Part shown: positions 16,165 to 27,613 of the stretch, piece by piece
Position numbering within the stretch: position 1 is the stretch's first letter
How the letters are laid out: the number at the start of each line of letters is the position of its first letter
Assembly: GCF_946480185.1 (NCBI RefSeq)
Contig: NZ_CAMLIG010000009.1
Span: 80,366 to 144,365 of the forward strand
Reading direction: 5' to 3'
Length of the DNA: 64,000 nt
From: an uncultured Pedobacter sp.
GTDB lineage: Bacteria > Bacteroidota > Bacteroidia > Sphingobacteriales > Sphingobacteriaceae
Position numbers and translations under genes: made by a program
The notes under the pieces: model-generated
What the model was told of the DNA's origin: nothing
Databases searched by the model: none
Seen by the model: the letters and a program-made list of their open reading frames with translations, nothing else

Positions 16165-19100
16165 ATGTCCTTTCGTCCAGCCGAACAATTATCCAATAAT
16201 ATTACTGCACTCCAAATTGCTTTGAGAAAGGATAAATCTGCCCTTCTTAGAAAGCTAGAGATAGATGCGCTCAAAAAATACGGTGGCTTTGGCGGGATAA
16301 AGAGTATTCTTTACCCAAAGGCAGAAATCTCAGAATGGGAGAAGCTAGGAGCAACAGCTGAGGATTTGAAACTCTATCCCAAGATGATGGAATTTCATCA
16401 GCTGTTATATGAAAACTTATCTCCGGCAGAATATCAGGATGCCATTGGATCGGCTAAAAACAGTGTGCTCACCGCTTTTTATACCCCGGAATTTTTGCCC
16501 AAGCTTGTTTATGACGGGCTAGCCAAACTGAACCTAAATCCGAAAAAGATTCTTGAACCCAGTGCGGGGGCGGGAGTGTTCGTTACAACCGCGATGGAAA
16601 AATTCAGAACGCTGGAACGGATCGAAGCTGTAGAAAAAGATTTTTTGACCGCTAAGGTGCTGGAATGCTTGCTGACAAGCTATCAAGCTGAACACCGTGT
16701 ACACTTTAAGGGTTTTGAAGAGTTTAAAGGTGAACCACAAAATGACCTTGTCATCAGCAATATTCCCTTTGGAAATTTTAATGTCTATGATCCGGCAATT
16801 GAGGACGAGCATGTAAAATCTAAAATCCACAGCTATTTCTTTGCCAAAGGCCTGGACCATTTAGGCGAAGGCGGATTGATGGTTTACCTAACAACCGACG
16901 CATTTTTAAACAGCCCTTCCAATAAGCAGGCAAGAAACTATCTTTTTAACCGGACAGACTTCGTAGGTCTGGCAGTAATGCCGGACAACCTAATGACCGA
17001 CCATGCCGGCACTACTGCGCCTACCCATCTCCTACTGCTACAAAAGCATTCCGGTAAAATTAGTTTAAGCGTGGATGAAAGTTCGCTCTTGGAAAGTATA
17101 AAGAAATTTGATGGACAGAACGAATACTTTGTGAACGAATATATTGAAAACCATCCCGAGCTCTACTGTGGGAACCAGATAGATATAGGCTCTAACCAAT
17201 ATGGGAAAGCCCATTTAAGAGTTTTACAAAACGGTGCGGTTGATGAGATTGCTGAACAGCTCGCACCGATCCTTACCAGAGGTCTGCTTACAAAATTTAA
17301 CAGATCATTATGGATTAAACTTCAGGAATCGTTTGCAAAACAAAAGGAATCGAAAAAGACAAGCCTTACCTTTTTAAATGCTCCGGTATATAAAGTCAGC
17401 TCAAATACCGCTCAGCTTGGTCTTTTTGATATTCCAAACGAAACGAACACCAACAGGGCGGTAGATTATCTGAATGATCTAGACGAAGTGCTGATTAATG
17501 CACAGACCGTGAAGTTAGTGAGTACCTTAAGTCCGAAGGAAGACCAGAACCGTGAAGGCATTGTACTGATCACTGGCAAAAACCGGAACAATGGTCATTT
17601 TCAGTACAAATTATACAGCAACATTGCTGAGATTAAAACGACCAGCAAATGGCTAAAATTCTCTGAACTGCAAACTGAACTGAATATGGTGAACAGGCAT
17701 ATCAACAGTGCAGACATTGAGTTTATTCAAAACACGGCTCCATTTTTTGATAACCCTTTTATGCTAGCGGAACATCAGAAAATCAACTTGACGCTAAAAC
17801 CTTATGATGAAATAGGGATGCTATGGACAGATGGGGAAACACTGGGAAGATTGGTTGACACAAAGTCTGCGGACAACAAGGTTACCATAAACCCCCTTGC
17901 ACAAAAAGACTTAGCTTTTTACAGAAAGTACATCCGGTTAAGAGATGCCTACCTCGCATTTGACCATCACGATGACGCGAGCACTACCGAAAAAGAAACA
18001 TTAAGAAAAACCTGTGATGGGTTTCATAATGATTTTATAGAAGAATATGGGCACCTGAATCTTCCGGCTAATAAAAGGAAAATACTGGAGGACCATGCCT
18101 TTGGTCTAATGATACTATCTTCTTTAGAGCAAAGGGACGGATTGGATTTTAAAAAAGCTGACTTTTTACAGGCTCCTTTGACTACGAAAAATATTGATTT
18201 TTATACGGAAGATCCTATTGAAGCGATGGGAAGGTGTCTGAGCGATATGGGTAAAGTTGATGTCCAACGCATCAGCGGGAGTTTGAAATGCACCGAAGAA
18301 GAAACGCTGACTGCGCTTAAAGGCCATATCCTTTTTAACCCTTCTAACAAAGAGTGGGAAACTGCGACCCAATACCTTTCTGGCAACGTGGTTGAAAAAC
18401 TGGAAGAGGCAGAGCGCATTCACCATCAATACCCTGAAAACTCCGCCATTGCGGAAAGCTTAGACGCTATCCGCAAAGTGCAACCGGAAATTATCCCTTT
18501 TGAAATACTCGATTTCAATTTTGGCGAACGTTGGATACCGGTTTCGTACTATGAAAAATTTGCATCTGAATTTTTTGAAACGGATGTTGAAATCACTTAT
18601 CTGCCCTCTGTTGACACCTTTAAGGTAAACATCCAAAGCTACGGTCCAAAAATCAGGAATCAGTATTCCATTAGACCGAAAAGTGGGAGAACCACCTACG
18701 GCAATACGCTGTTGGAGCATGCACTGGAAAATACCAATCCACATTTCACTTATGAAGTAAATCGTGGAAGCGATACCGTCCGAATTCCGGACAACGAAGC
18801 TATTCAGCTGGCATTTGAGAAAATAGAAAGCATCAGAAATGGATTTACGGAATGGCTAAAAAGTATGCCTATTGAAGAACAGAAAACCATAGAAAAGCTA
18901 TATAATGAAAAATTCAACTGCTATGTATTGCAGGAGTTTGACGGTACACATCTGAAATTTCCGGGTTTAAAAAAGAGTACGCTTGGGATCGAAGACCTGT
19001 ACTCTTCCCAAAAGAATGCGGTCTGGAGAATCATCCAAAACCGAGGTGCATTGATAGATCATGAGGTTGGCTTGGGCAAAACGTTGACCATGATTGTGGC

Positions 19101-21642
19101 GGCACAAGAAATGAAACGGTTGGGAATTGTGCAAAAACCGATGATTCTTGCCTTAAAAGCAAATGTTAGAGAAATTGCAGAAACCTACCGTAAGGCTTAT
19201 CCAAATGCTAAGATATTGGCTCCCGGCGAAAGGGACTTTACACCCGACAGACGTTTAAGGCTTTTCCATGAAATCAAAAACAACAACTGGGACTGTATTA
19301 TTCTAACGCATGACCAGTTCGGTAAAATACCTCAATCTCCGGAAAAGCAAAAAGAAATCTTAGGGCAGGAAATTACCAGCCTCGAAAAAGATTTAGCAAC
19401 CCTCCAAAGTTTGGGCGGAGCGATGTCTAAAAAACTACTGAAAGGGCTAGAGATTCGCAAAAACAACCTGAACACTAAGCTCCAGACTATCATTGCTCAA
19501 ATAGAAGAAAGGAAAGATACCGGAATAGACTTTAAGCAGATGGCGGTTGACCATTTATTTATCGATGAATCACATAAGTTTAAGAATTTGGGCTTTACCT
19601 CACGCCATCAACGAGTTGCCGGTCTTGGAAATACCCAAGGAAGCCAAAAGGCCTTAAACATGCTCTTTGCCATCCGGACGCTACAGGATGAACGTCAGAG
19701 CGATCTGAATGTGACTTTCCTTTCCGGAACTCCGATTTCAAACAGCCTAACGGAAATGTATCTGATTTTTAAATATCTGCGTCCGCGGGAACTGGAACGC
19801 CAGAACATCGGAAACTTTGATGCCTGGGCTGCGGTATTCGCTAAAAAAACAACTGATTTTGAGTTTTCGGTTACCAATGAGATCGTAGCGAAAGAACGGT
19901 TCAGACACTTTATCAAAGTCCCCGAACTGGCTTTGTTTTATAACGAGATTACAGATTTTAAAACAGCTGCACATATCAGTCTGGATAAACCGGAACTGGA
20001 TGAAGAGCTCATCAATATCAAGCCAACAACAGAGCAGAGTGATTTTATCAAAAGATTAATGGAGTTTGCCAAAACCGGTGATGCTACTTTGATCGGCAGA
20101 GCTCCGCTTACGGAGTCAGAGGATAAAGGGCGGATGTTGATTGCGACCAACTACGCCAAAAAGATGGCGGCGGATATGCGCTTGGTGGATGAAAATCTTT
20201 ATGAGGATCATCCCTACAATAAAGCCAATACCTGCGCAAGAAAAGTTGCGGAAATCTACCGAGAAAGCCATGAATTAAAAGGCACACAGATTATCTTTTC
20301 AGATATCGGTACACCAAAGCCCGACCGTTTCAATATTTATGATGCCATTAAAGATAAGCTAGTGCGGGATTTCAACATCCCAGAAGATGAAATCACTTAT
20401 ATCCACAGTTGGACCGACCGTCAAAAGCCGGAACTATTCCGTAAAATGAATAAAGGAGAAATAAGGGTTTTGTTGGGAAGTACAGAAAAAGCAGGAACAG
20501 GTTTGAATGTGCAGGCTAAAGTTGTTGCGATGCACCACATGGATATTCCATGGAAACCATCGGAACTTGAACAGCGGAACGGTAGAGGCGCCAGACAGGG
20601 AAATCTATTGGCAAAATCAGATTTTAACAATAAGGTCAAGAATTACATCTACGCAGTAGAACAATCGCTTGATAACTACAAGTTCAACCTGCTTAAAAAC
20701 AAACAGACGTTTATCAGTCAGATGAAAAACTGCGGGCTAAGTACCCGAAGTATCGATGAAGGTGCGATGGACGAACAGACTGGGATGAACTTTGCTGAAT
20801 ATGTTGCAATTCTTTCGGGAGACACTTCCTTATTGGAGAAATCGAAGCTAGAAAAAAAGGTTGCGGTATTGGAAAGCCTAAAGACCGCTCATTTCAGACA
20901 GGTATCTAAATATAGATTCCAATTGGAAGATTTTGAAGTTCAGCTCCCCAAATCAAGGGAAATATTAAAGAACCTGACGCATGATGCCAACCATTATCAG
21001 GCTTCACTCACTTATGAAAAGGATGGGACAAAGGCGAATAGGATCAGAATTGACGGTTATCAAGATATAAATCATGAAGCGACCGGTAAATACCTGATTG
21101 AACTCCATCAGAACTGGAATCCAAAAGAGGATTTTCAGGGAACAAAGCAGATTGGAAAGCTCTACGGTTTTGAACTCTACATTTCTCAGAAACGGGAAGC
21201 ATTCCAAAATAACGGAGAAATCGATTTTGAGCAGGTCAACTTTTTATATGCCCAACATCCAGACAGCGTCATCAAGTACAGCATTAATCACGGTCAGCCG
21301 AATTTGGACAACCCAAAGCTTGCAGTAAGGTACTTTTTGAATGCCATTGATAAAGTAAGTGGTTTAAAAGAGAAGCAGGAGAAAACCATCGTAGAGTTAG
21401 AAAACGAAAGGAATGCAATGAGCGAGCTGGTCAAACAGCCTTTTGAAAAAGAACAGGCTTTGAAAGAACTGAAGAAAGCACTTTCCGAATTAGAAAAAGA
21501 AATCAATGCCAAACTGAATCCTCAAAAAACATTTGAAGAAAAGGAAGAACAAACTATCCAGTCAGATGAACAGCAGACCGTTGTACGTCCAATAAAATTA
21601 GCTGAAAATACACCGCGAAAACCAATCAGAATATCTATCTAA
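16165..21642 (+). CDS. Large N6-methyltransferase / SNF2-type helicase fusion (DarB-like) of the conjugative element
   Basis: This 1825-residue protein pairs an adenine methyltransferase with a superfamily 2 helicase. The methyltransferase has motif I SAGAGVF around residue 133 and catalytic motif NIPF at 199-202, in place of the common NPPF. The helicase has Walker A VGLGKT at 968-973, DESH at 1134-1137, motif III-like SGTPISNS, and a C-terminal helicase lobe with [14 protein letters not shown] and [12 protein letters not shown] coiled-coil tail follows. The layout resembles phage P1 DarB and large MTase-helicase proteins common on Bacteroidetes conjugative elements. It may protect the incoming element from host restriction; that is inference. 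It sits inside the tra operon between traE and traF, 2 bp before traF. Confidence 0.88.
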   Translation: MSFRPAEQLSNNITALQIALRKDKSALLRKLEIDALKKYGGFGGIKSILYPKAEISEWEKLGATAEDLKLYPKMMEFHQLLYENLSPAEYQDAIGSAKNSVLTAFYTPEFLPKLVYDGLAKLNLNPKKILEPSAGAGVFVTTAMEKFRTLERIEAVEKDFLTAKVLECLLTSYQAEHRVHFKGFEEFKGEPQNDLVISNIPFGNFNVYDPAIEDEHVKSKIHSYFFAKGLDHLGEGGLMVYLTTDAFLNSPSNKQARNYLFNRTDFVGLAVMPDNLMTDHAGTTAPTHLLLLQKHSGKISLSVDESSLLESIKKFDGQNEYFVNEYIENHPELYCGNQIDIGSNQYGKAHLRVLQNGAVDEIAEQLAPILTRGLLTKFNRSLWIKLQESFAKQKESKKTSLTFLNAPVYKVSSNTAQLGLFDIPNETNTNRAVDYLNDLDEVLINAQTVKLVSTLSPKEDQNREGIVLITGKNRNNGHFQYKLYSNIAEIKTTSKWLKFSELQTELNMVNRHINSADIEFIQNTAPFFDNPFMLAEHQKINLTLKPYDEIGMLWTDGETLGRLVDTKSADNKVTINPLAQKDLAFYRKYIRLRDAYLAFDHHDDASTTEKETLRKTCDGFHNDFIEEYGHLNLPANKRKILEDHAFGLMILSSLEQRDGLDFKKADFLQAPLTTKNIDFYTEDPIEAMGRCLSDMGKVDVQRISGSLKCTEEETLTALKGHILFNPSNKEWETATQYLSGNVVEKLEEAERIHHQYPENSAIAESLDAIRKVQPEIIPFEILDFNFGERWIPVSYYEKFASEFFETDVEITYLPSVDTFKVNIQSYGPKIRNQYSIRPKSGRTTYGNTLLEHALENTNPHFTYEVNRGSDTVRIPDNEAIQLAFEKIESIRNGFTEWLKSMPIEEQKTIEKLYNEKFNCYVLQEFDGTHLKFPGLKKSTLGIEDLYSSQKNAVWRIIQNRGALIDHEVGLGKTLTMIVAAQEMKRLGIVQKPMILALKANVREIAETYRKAYPNAKILAPGERDFTPDRRLRLFHEIKNNNWDCIILTHDQFGKIPQSPEKQKEILGQEITSLEKDLATLQSLGGAMSKKLLKGLEIRKNNLNTKLQTIIAQIEERKDTGIDFKQMAVDHLFIDESHKFKNLGFTSRHQRVAGLGNTQGSQKALNMLFAIRTLQDERQSDLNVTFLSGTPISNSLTEMYLIFKYLRPRELERQNIGNFDAWAAVFAKKTTDFEFSVTNEIVAKERFRHFIKVPELALFYNEITDFKTAAHISLDKPELDEELINIKPTTEQSDFIKRLMEFAKTGDATLIGRAPLTESEDKGRMLIATNYAKKMAADMRLVDENLYEDHPYNKANTCARKVAEIYRESHELKGTQIIFSDIGTPKPDRFNIYDAIKDKLVRDFNIPEDEITYIHSWTDRQKPELFRKMNKGEIRVLLGSTEKAGTGLNVQAKVVAMHHMDIPWKPSELEQRNGRGARQGNLLAKSDFNNKVKNYIYAVEQSLDNYKFNLLKNKQTFISQMKNCGLSTRSIDEGAMDEQTGMNFAEYVAILSGDTSLLEKSKLEKKVAVLESLKTAHFRQVSKYRFQLEDFEVQLPKSREILKNLTHDANHYQASLTYEKDGTKANRIRIDGYQDINHEATGKYLIELHQNWNPKEDFQGTKQIGKLYGFELYISQKREAFQNNGEIDFEQVNFLYAQHPDSVIKYSINHGQPNLDNPKLAVRYFLNAIDKVSGLKEKQEKTIVELENERNAMSELVKQPFEKEQALKELKKALSELEKEINAKLNPQKTFEEKEEQTIQSDEQQTVVRPIKLAENTPRKPIRISI

Positions 21643-21643
21643 C

Positions 21644-21979
21644 ATGAAAAATAGCGTCTATCCAATCAATAAAAACATTAATAAGCCCATCGAATTTCGG
21701 GGTTTACAGGCACAATATATCTGGTACTTCGGTGCAGGTTTATTGGTACTGCTTATCCTGTTTTCTGCCCTGTACATTTTGGGTGTAAACACTTATATCT
21801 GCTTAATCATCATCATCTGTAGTGGATTATTTCTGACGAAAAACCTATACCAATGGAGCAACCAATATGGTCCGGATGGAATGATGAAAATGTTGGCAAA
21901 ACGGAAAATGCCAAGGGAGATCAAAAGCTACGGCAGATCAGTTTTTTACTTAAACACCAATAACAGCTATGGAATATAA
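21644..21979 (+). CDS. traF: Conjugative transposon protein TraF (DUF4133)
   Basis: A 111-residue protein with two close membrane helices (WYFGAGLLVLLILFSALYIL and CLIIIICSGLFL). They follow a short cytoplasmic start with PIEFRGLQAQYIWY, the usual DUF4133 opening. It corresponds to the VirB3-like partner of the transfer ATPase. The gene overlaps the start of traG by 11 bp, which fits their tight functional link. Confidence 0.88.
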   Translation: MKNSVYPINKNINKPIEFRGLQAQYIWYFGAGLLVLLILFSALYILGVNTYICLIIIICSGLFLTKNLYQWSNQYGPDGMMKMLAKRKMPREIKSYGRSVFYLNTNNSYGI

Positions 21980-24428
21980 CTTATTAAAGCACTTCCCAAT
22001 TATGGGCGTGGAACACAATTGTATCCTATCCAAAAAAGGTGATTATACTGCGGTGTTTGAGGTAGAGTTGCCCGAAACTTTCACACTTTCCGATGCAGAT
22101 TATGAACATATCCATCAGTCATGGGTTAAAGCAATAAAGGTATTACCAAAGCATAGTGTGCTCCATAAACAAGATTGGTTTCTAAAGAAGAAATATCATG
22201 ACACCAAAACTAATGGCGATGATTTCCTAAACCTAGCCAGTGCAAAGCATTTTAAAGACCGACCTTTTTTAGAACACAAAAGCTTTCTTTATTTGACCAA
22301 GAAACCAAAGGGACGTAGCGATTCCAGTTCCTTAGTTTCTAATCTGGTAAAACCGCACTTAGTTCCAAAAGATTGTTTAGACAAGAAAAGCCTAGCCGAC
22401 TTTACAGATACTGTGAACCAGTTTCAGTCAATTGTTCAGGATTCTAAATTTGTCAATTTGCGTCGTTTGGGAACAGACGAACTATCCAGTTCACCTCAGA
22501 AAACCGGACTGATAGAACGCTATTGCTTCTTAAATCAACAAACAAACGCCAGAGTTTATAGTGATTTCCAGTTCGGTAACGCATTAAAGGTCGGCGAAAA
22601 GCAACTGAAAATATATACGTTGGGCGATGCTTTGGATCTGCCTCATTTTTGTGGTTCACGACTTACTTACGATAAATACTCCACAGATAAAACTAAATTC
22701 CCTATCGGCTTCGCTGGACATTTGGGACTGCTATTGCCCTGTGAACATATCTATAACCAGTATTTGTTTATTGGAAATGCCAGTGCTACACTCAAAAAAT
22801 TTGAGCGTAAAAGATTAAGGTTGCAATCACTTTCTACTTATTCCAGAGAGAACTCCATTACCAAAGATGCTACGAACGATTTCTTAAATGAAGCCATCAG
22901 CGAACAACGTTTACCGGTTAAAGCGCATTTTAATGTTCAGGTATGGAGTGACAATGAGCAACATTTAAAAGAACTCAATAATCAAGTGACTACTGCATTT
23001 TCACAAATGGATGGCTCGGTAAAGCTGGAAACGATTGGCGCACCGCAAATCTGGTGGGCTGGCATTCCGGGAAACGAAGCAGATTTTCCCATGAATGATA
23101 CCTTCGACACTTTTGCCGAACAGGCTTGCTGTTTCCTAAATATGGAAACTAATTACCGAAGCTCTCTTTCCAAGTCTGGAATCCGTTTTTGTGACCGATT
23201 GGCTTCCAAACCGGTAAATGTTGATCTATTTGATGAACCTCGAAAAAAGGGACTGACCTCCAACATGGGCATGTTGGTCTGCGGAACCTCTGGTGGAGGT
23301 AAAAGTATGACGGTCAATCATATTTTAAGTACCCTTTTTAGACAGGGAGCTCATTGCGTGACCGTAGATATTGGTGGAAGTTATAAAGGCTTGTGCGAAC
23401 TGGTCAACGGCTATTACTTTACTTATACCGAGGAAAACCCGATCAAATTCAACCCTTTTTATATCGGAAATGGAGACCAATTGGACACCGAAAAAAAGGA
23501 AAGTCTTAAAGCCTTATTGATTGCACTTTGGAAACAGGAAAACGATGCTTTCAACAGAAGCGAGTACGTTGCGCTGTCGGAAGCACTTCAAGGATTCTAT
23601 TCATTAGTGGAGCGTTCAAATAAAATATTTCCATGTTTCGACAGCTTTTACGAATACTTAAAAAGTGATTTCGCAAAGCTACTTTCCTCACAAAAAGTAA
23701 AGGACAAAGATTTTGACCTGAACAATTTCCTATATGTGTTACGGCCTTATTACAAAGGTGGAGAATTCGATTACCTGCTGAATGCGAGAGAAAATCTTGA
23801 CCTGCTTAATCAGCCTTTCATTGTGATAGAACTGGACAACATCAAAGACCATCCCATACTTTTCCCTGTGGTTACCCTGATTGTAATGGAGATGTTCATC
23901 TCTAAAATGCGGAAACTCGGAAAGGTCAGAAAAGTCCTCACGATTGATGAAGCATGGAAAGCGATTGCAAAATCCGGGATGGCGAATTTCCTGAAATATG
24001 CTTTTAAAACGATAAGGAAATTCAACGGAATCCCCATCGTGATTACTCAGGAACTGGATGACTTAGTGAGTTCGCCCATCATCAAAGATGCCATCATCAA
24101 TAATGCGGACATCAAGATATTGATGGACATGAAGAAGTACCTCAACAAGTTCAATCAGCTACAGGATGTGTTGGGACTGTCCGAAAAAGGGAAAGCAATT
24201 CTCCTATCCGTCAACAAAGACAACCGTGAAATCTTCATCGATCTGGGTGGGCAGGAAATGAAAGTCTATAAAAACGAACTCTGTCCCGAAGAATATTATG
24301 CCTATACCACCGAAGGTTCGGAAAGAGTAGAAGTAGCTGATTATGCAGAAAAACACGGAAGTATAGAGAAAGGTATTATAGCACTGGTAAAAGACAAATT
24401 AAAAGCTAAGGAGGAGAATCATGATTAG
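21969..24428 (+). CDS. traG: Conjugation ATPase TraG (VirB4-like)
   Basis: The 819-residue protein is the ATPase that powers the CTnDOT-type type IV secretion channel. Walker A reads GTSGGGKS at residues 439-446. A Walker B-like region is VLTIDEAWKAI, and the later segment IVITQELDDLVSSPIIKD is typical of the family. The N-terminal ~400 residues form the VirB4 N-domain. Length is normal (about 830). It overlaps traF at its start, and the next gene overlaps its end by 8 bp. Confidence 0.95.
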   Translation: MEYNLLKHFPIMGVEHNCILSKKGDYTAVFEVELPETFTLSDADYEHIHQSWVKAIKVLPKHSVLHKQDWFLKKKYHDTKTNGDDFLNLASAKHFKDRPFLEHKSFLYLTKKPKGRSDSSSLVSNLVKPHLVPKDCLDKKSLADFTDTVNQFQSIVQDSKFVNLRRLGTDELSSSPQKTGLIERYCFLNQQTNARVYSDFQFGNALKVGEKQLKIYTLGDALDLPHFCGSRLTYDKYSTDKTKFPIGFAGHLGLLLPCEHIYNQYLFIGNASATLKKFERKRLRLQSLSTYSRENSITKDATNDFLNEAISEQRLPVKAHFNVQVWSDNEQHLKELNNQVTTAFSQMDGSVKLETIGAPQIWWAGIPGNEADFPMNDTFDTFAEQACCFLNMETNYRSSLSKSGIRFCDRLASKPVNVDLFDEPRKKGLTSNMGMLVCGTSGGGKSMTVNHILSTLFRQGAHCVTVDIGGSYKGLCELVNGYYFTYTEENPIKFNPFYIGNGDQLDTEKKESLKALLIALWKQENDAFNRSEYVALSEALQGFYSLVERSNKIFPCFDSFYEYLKSDFAKLLSSQKVKDKDFDLNNFLYVLRPYYKGGEFDYLLNARENLDLLNQPFIVIELDNIKDHPILFPVVTLIVMEMFISKMRKLGKVRKVLTIDEAWKAIAKSGMANFLKYAFKTIRKFNGIPIVITQELDDLVSSPIIKDAIINNADIKILMDMKKYLNKFNQLQDVLGLSEKGKAILLSVNKDNREIFIDLGGQEMKVYKNELCPEEYYAYTTEGSERVEVADYAEKHGSIEKGIIALVKDKLKAKEENHD

Positions 24429-25101
24429 GAAAACATTGATTTTATTATTCGTCATTGGATTAGGTCTGCGACCATTTGAAAGTAAGGCACAGCTGGCAAT
24501 TGCAGAAGTCATTAAGGTAGGTGTTAAAAAAATCGTTAAAGCCGTTGACCTGAAAGTACAACGCTTACAGAACAAAACCATCTGGTTGCAGAACGCACAA
24601 AAAGTATTGGAAAATAAGCTCTCCAAATTGCGCTTGGGAGAGATCTCAGACTGGACCGAAAAACAGCGGACACTTTATCAGAATTACTTTGATGAACTGA
24701 ACAAAGTAAAATTGGCTATCAGCTATTATCATCGTATTCGAGACATCGGGTCAAAGCAGTCCCAGTTGTTAAAGGCATACCACAAAGCTTGGGAACTGAG
24801 TAAAAAAGATCCAAATTTCAACAGTGACGAACTCAGCTACATGTCAAAAGTTTATGGTGGGATCCTTCATGCCAGTTTGCAGAACATCGACCAGATTATG
24901 CTGGTGATTACGGCTTTTCAAACACAGATGTCGGATGCCGGAAGATTAAAAATCATCAGGGAAACGGCAGATGCAATCGACCGGAATTACTATGACTTGA
25001 TCGCCTTTAACCGTCAGAATATTTTACTGAGCATTTCCAGGGCAAAAGACAGTTCAGAGGCAAATCAAATTCGCCGTTGGTACGGCATCCAATCAAACTG
25101 A
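24421..25101 (+). CDS. Secreted helical transfer protein, TraI-like (paralogue 1 of 3)
   Basis: A 226-residue protein with a signal peptide (TLILLFVIGLGLRPFESKA) and an otherwise helical body. It sits where CTnDOT carries traI, a VirB5-like position directly after the ATPase gene. Similar proteins in related elements are annotated as conjugal transfer protein TraI. The segments ELSYMSKVYGGILHASLQNID and MSDAGRLKII recur in altered form in the next two genes, so the three form a tandem family. It overlaps traG by 8 bp. Role in transfer is inferred from place. Confidence 0.7.
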   Translation: MIRKTLILLFVIGLGLRPFESKAQLAIAEVIKVGVKKIVKAVDLKVQRLQNKTIWLQNAQKVLENKLSKLRLGEISDWTEKQRTLYQNYFDELNKVKLAISYYHRIRDIGSKQSQLLKAYHKAWELSKKDPNFNSDELSYMSKVYGGILHASLQNIDQIMLVITAFQTQMSDAGRLKIIRETADAIDRNYYDLIAFNRQNILLSISRAKDSSEANQIRRWYGIQSN

Positions 25102-25102
25102 T

Positions 25103-25750
25103 ATGAAAAACATTATTATTTATTTCTTCTTCCTGTTAAACATCACAGCATTGAAGGCCCAGACTTTTAGCGAATGGTTTCGACAAAAAAAGACCCAGGA
25201 AAAATACCTGATCCAGCAGATTGCAGGACTAGAGGTCTATACAGGATACTTGAAGAAGGGCTATGAAATTTTTGATAAGGGTTCAAAAACTATCTCAAAA
25301 ATCAAAAATAGAGACTTCAATATGCACCAAAGTTTTTTTAATGCTAAGAACAAACTGAACCCGAACTTATCTAAGCTGGTAGCCAACCTAAAGATAGAAG
25401 CTCTCAACAATGCGGTAACTGAAAAATGTATCCAGTCCAAGAAATTCATTGCGGTACAATCAGGTTTAAACACTGAACAAATAGCCTATTTCAAAACGGT
25501 TGTTATGAGGATTGAAAAAAGTGCAAAAGAATTATTTAACGAGTACCAGCAACTAATTGAACCCGACAAAATTACGATGAATGATGAGGAACGATTGAAA
25601 CGATTGATGGACTTAAAACGCTCATATTTCTCTTTATATCAGTTCATCAATTCTTTCTGTGACGAAATCAAATTGTACAGTCAGCAGATCAAACATGAAG
25701 AAAAGGATATTTCCACATCCCAAAAAATATTAGGATTAAAACCACAATAA
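25103..25750 (+). CDS. Secreted helical protein of the tra operon (paralogue 2 of 3)
   Basis: A 215-residue protein with a signal peptide (IIIYFFFLLNITALKAQ). It is clearly related to the third member: KGYEIFDKGSKTISKIKNRDFNMHQSFF matches the pattern GYRIIDKGYGTIKNLSEGNFNLHEVF seen there. It also has MNDEERLKRL. This region is the one that leads some databases to call such proteins TerB-like, but I see no tellurite-resistance evidence. It starts 1 bp after its neighbour and ends 1 bp before the next. It is likely exported to the periplasm and part of, or attached to, the transfer machine. Confidence 0.7.
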   Translation: MKNIIIYFFFLLNITALKAQTFSEWFRQKKTQEKYLIQQIAGLEVYTGYLKKGYEIFDKGSKTISKIKNRDFNMHQSFFNAKNKLNPNLSKLVANLKIEALNNAVTEKCIQSKKFIAVQSGLNTEQIAYFKTVVMRIEKSAKELFNEYQQLIEPDKITMNDEERLKRLMDLKRSYFSLYQFINSFCDEIKLYSQQIKHEEKDISTSQKILGLKPQ

Positions 25751-25751
25751 C

Positions 25752-26381
25752 ATGAAAAAGCTATTGCTCACATTAATGCTCTGCAGTTTCTATTCTCTCG
25801 GTTTTTCGCAAAGCGCCGAAGTCAAACAGCTGATTTTAAATATCGAAAAACTGAAGCAATTCAAAAATATTTTGAATGACATGAAAAATGGATACAGAAT
25901 CATCGACAAGGGATACGGGACAATCAAGAACCTTTCAGAAGGGAATTTCAATCTCCACGAAGTCTTTTTGGACAATCTACTGAAGATCAGTCCAGCAGTA
26001 AGAAAGTATCACCGTGTCGGAGAAATTATTCAGTTACAGCTTAGACTGGGAAAATCATCCAGTCAGGCGATTAAGCGGTTCACGTCCGCTCAGAATTTCT
26101 CCGGGGATGAGCTTTCTTATCTGAAAACAGTCCTGAAAAGAATCAGCAAAAGTTCTTTGCAAAACCTTGACGACCTCACACTGATTCTTACTGCTGGGAA
26201 ATTACGCATGAACGATGATGAAAGGTTGCAGGAGATAGACCGCATTTATACAGATATGTTGGACAAAAACAAGTTTCTCATCCATTTCTTACAGGGGCAA
26301 AACATGCTTTTGAGAAATAGGGAGAAAGAACTCCAAGAGGTGAATGTTCTGAAAAATAACTATGACATAATTAATCAATGA
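25752..26381 (+). CDS. Secreted helical protein of the tra operon (paralogue 3 of 3)
   Basis: A 209-residue protein with a signal peptide (LLLTLMLCSFYSLGFSQ). Its body shares the GYRIIDKGYGTIKNL segment with paralogue 2. It shares DELSYLKTVLKRISKSSLQNLD and MNDDERLQEI with paralogue 1. Proteins of this type are often named TerB family tellurite resistance protein in automatic annotation; the conjugation operon context makes a transfer role more likely. The end overlaps the traJ start by 4 bp. Confidence 0.7.
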   Translation: MKKLLLTLMLCSFYSLGFSQSAEVKQLILNIEKLKQFKNILNDMKNGYRIIDKGYGTIKNLSEGNFNLHEVFLDNLLKISPAVRKYHRVGEIIQLQLRLGKSSSQAIKRFTSAQNFSGDELSYLKTVLKRISKSSLQNLDDLTLILTAGKLRMNDDERLQEIDRIYTDMLDKNKFLIHFLQGQNMLLRNREKELQEVNVLKNNYDIINQ

Positions 26382-27586
26382 TATCCATGAAAAACATAAA
26401 ATCACCTTTAATCTTCATCTGCTCATTGGCAGTGATTTTCTTTCCGACCTCACTTTTTGCCCAGGGAACGGGCAGCAGCACCGGAGGTTTACACTTGGTA
26501 TTGGACAATCTATATCAGGAAATGATGCCCTTGTGCAGTAAATTGATTTCCGTAGCGCAAGGTATTGCGGGCTTTGCAGCGATCTGGTATATCGGTTCAA
26601 GGGTTTGGAGACATATCGCCAGTGCAGAACCGATTGACTTCTATCCGCTGTTACGTCCCTTTGCTTTAGGCTTTGCCATTCTCATTTTCCCTCAAGTACT
26701 TAACCTGCTTAATGGGATTTTAGAGCCTACCGTTGTTGCTACCTCGTCCATGGTGCAGGATTCAAACAAATCCATTGATCTGCTCCTCAAAGAAAAAGAA
26801 CGGATGGTAAAAAACAGCGATGCTTACCAGATGTACGTTGGAACGGAAGGAGATGGAAACAGAGACCGGTGGTACAAGTACACCTATAACAACGACCCAA
26901 AAGATGAGGGTGTGATGGAGGGTTTGGGCAACGACTTCAAATTCAGCATGGCCAAGCTTTCCTATAGCTTCCGCAATTCTATAAAGCAGTGGATGAGTGA
27001 GGTGCTGAAAGTAATTTTCCAAGCGGCTGCTTTATGTATCAATACGCTAAGAACTTTCAATCTGGTGGTGCTTTCCATTTTAGGACCATTTGTATTTGGG
27101 ATTGCAGTTTTTGATGGTTTCCAACATACGCTTACATCTTGGATAGCGAGATACATCAATACATTTCTGTGGCTACCGGTCGCCAATATATTTGGGAGTA
27201 TTATCGGCAGGATTCAGGAAAAAATGCTGACCATGGATATTGGCCAGATCAGCCAAAACAGCGATACATTTTTCAGCAGTTCGGACAGCGCTTATTTAGT
27301 ATTTATGATTATTGCCATTGTGGGCTACTTTACCGTACCAACGGTGGCTGGTTATATCGTAAACGCAGGTGGCGGAGGTGCCATGGTACAGAAAGTTACG
27401 CAATTGCTTTCTACTTCTAGTACTGGAATGGTTTCCGCGGCAGGTTCAGGAATGTCGCGAGGTATAGGAAGCATTGTTCAGGCAGGAAGTCACGCTGGTT
27501 TCGGTTCCCATAATACAGGAGGAGGTGGAACAAAGAGTTCCAGTCAAGCAGGTTCACATCTTAACAGTCGTCTTTCAAATTCTTAA
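26378..27586 (+). CDS. traJ: Conjugative transposon protein TraJ (VirB6-like)
   Basis: A 402-residue polytopic inner-membrane protein with a signal-like start. Helices include LISVAQGIAGFAAIWYI, FALGFAILIFPQVLNLL, LVVLSILGPFVFGIAVF and LVFMIIAIVGYFTVPTV. The C-terminal tail is glycine/serine-rich and probably flexible. Size and layout match TraJ of CTnDOT-like elements, the counterpart of VirB6. It overlaps the preceding gene by 4 bp and is followed by traK after 27 bp. Confidence 0.9.
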   Translation: MISMKNIKSPLIFICSLAVIFFPTSLFAQGTGSSTGGLHLVLDNLYQEMMPLCSKLISVAQGIAGFAAIWYIGSRVWRHIASAEPIDFYPLLRPFALGFAILIFPQVLNLLNGILEPTVVATSSMVQDSNKSIDLLLKEKERMVKNSDAYQMYVGTEGDGNRDRWYKYTYNNDPKDEGVMEGLGNDFKFSMAKLSYSFRNSIKQWMSEVLKVIFQAAALCINTLRTFNLVVLSILGPFVFGIAVFDGFQHTLTSWIARYINTFLWLPVANIFGSIIGRIQEKMLTMDIGQISQNSDTFFSSSDSAYLVFMIIAIVGYFTVPTVAGYIVNAGGGGAMVQKVTQLLSTSSTGMVSAAGSGMSRGIGSIVQAGSHAGFGSHNTGGGGTKSSSQAGSHLNSRLSNS

Positions 27587-27613
27587 ATATTAAATCTAAA
27601 ATATTTACACATC

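Noticed and set aside
24421..26381. Tellurite resistance (TerB) function for the three secreted proteins
   Set aside because: The proteins have signal peptides and stand in a transfer operon; no ter genes are nearby. The label is an artefact of weak similarity.
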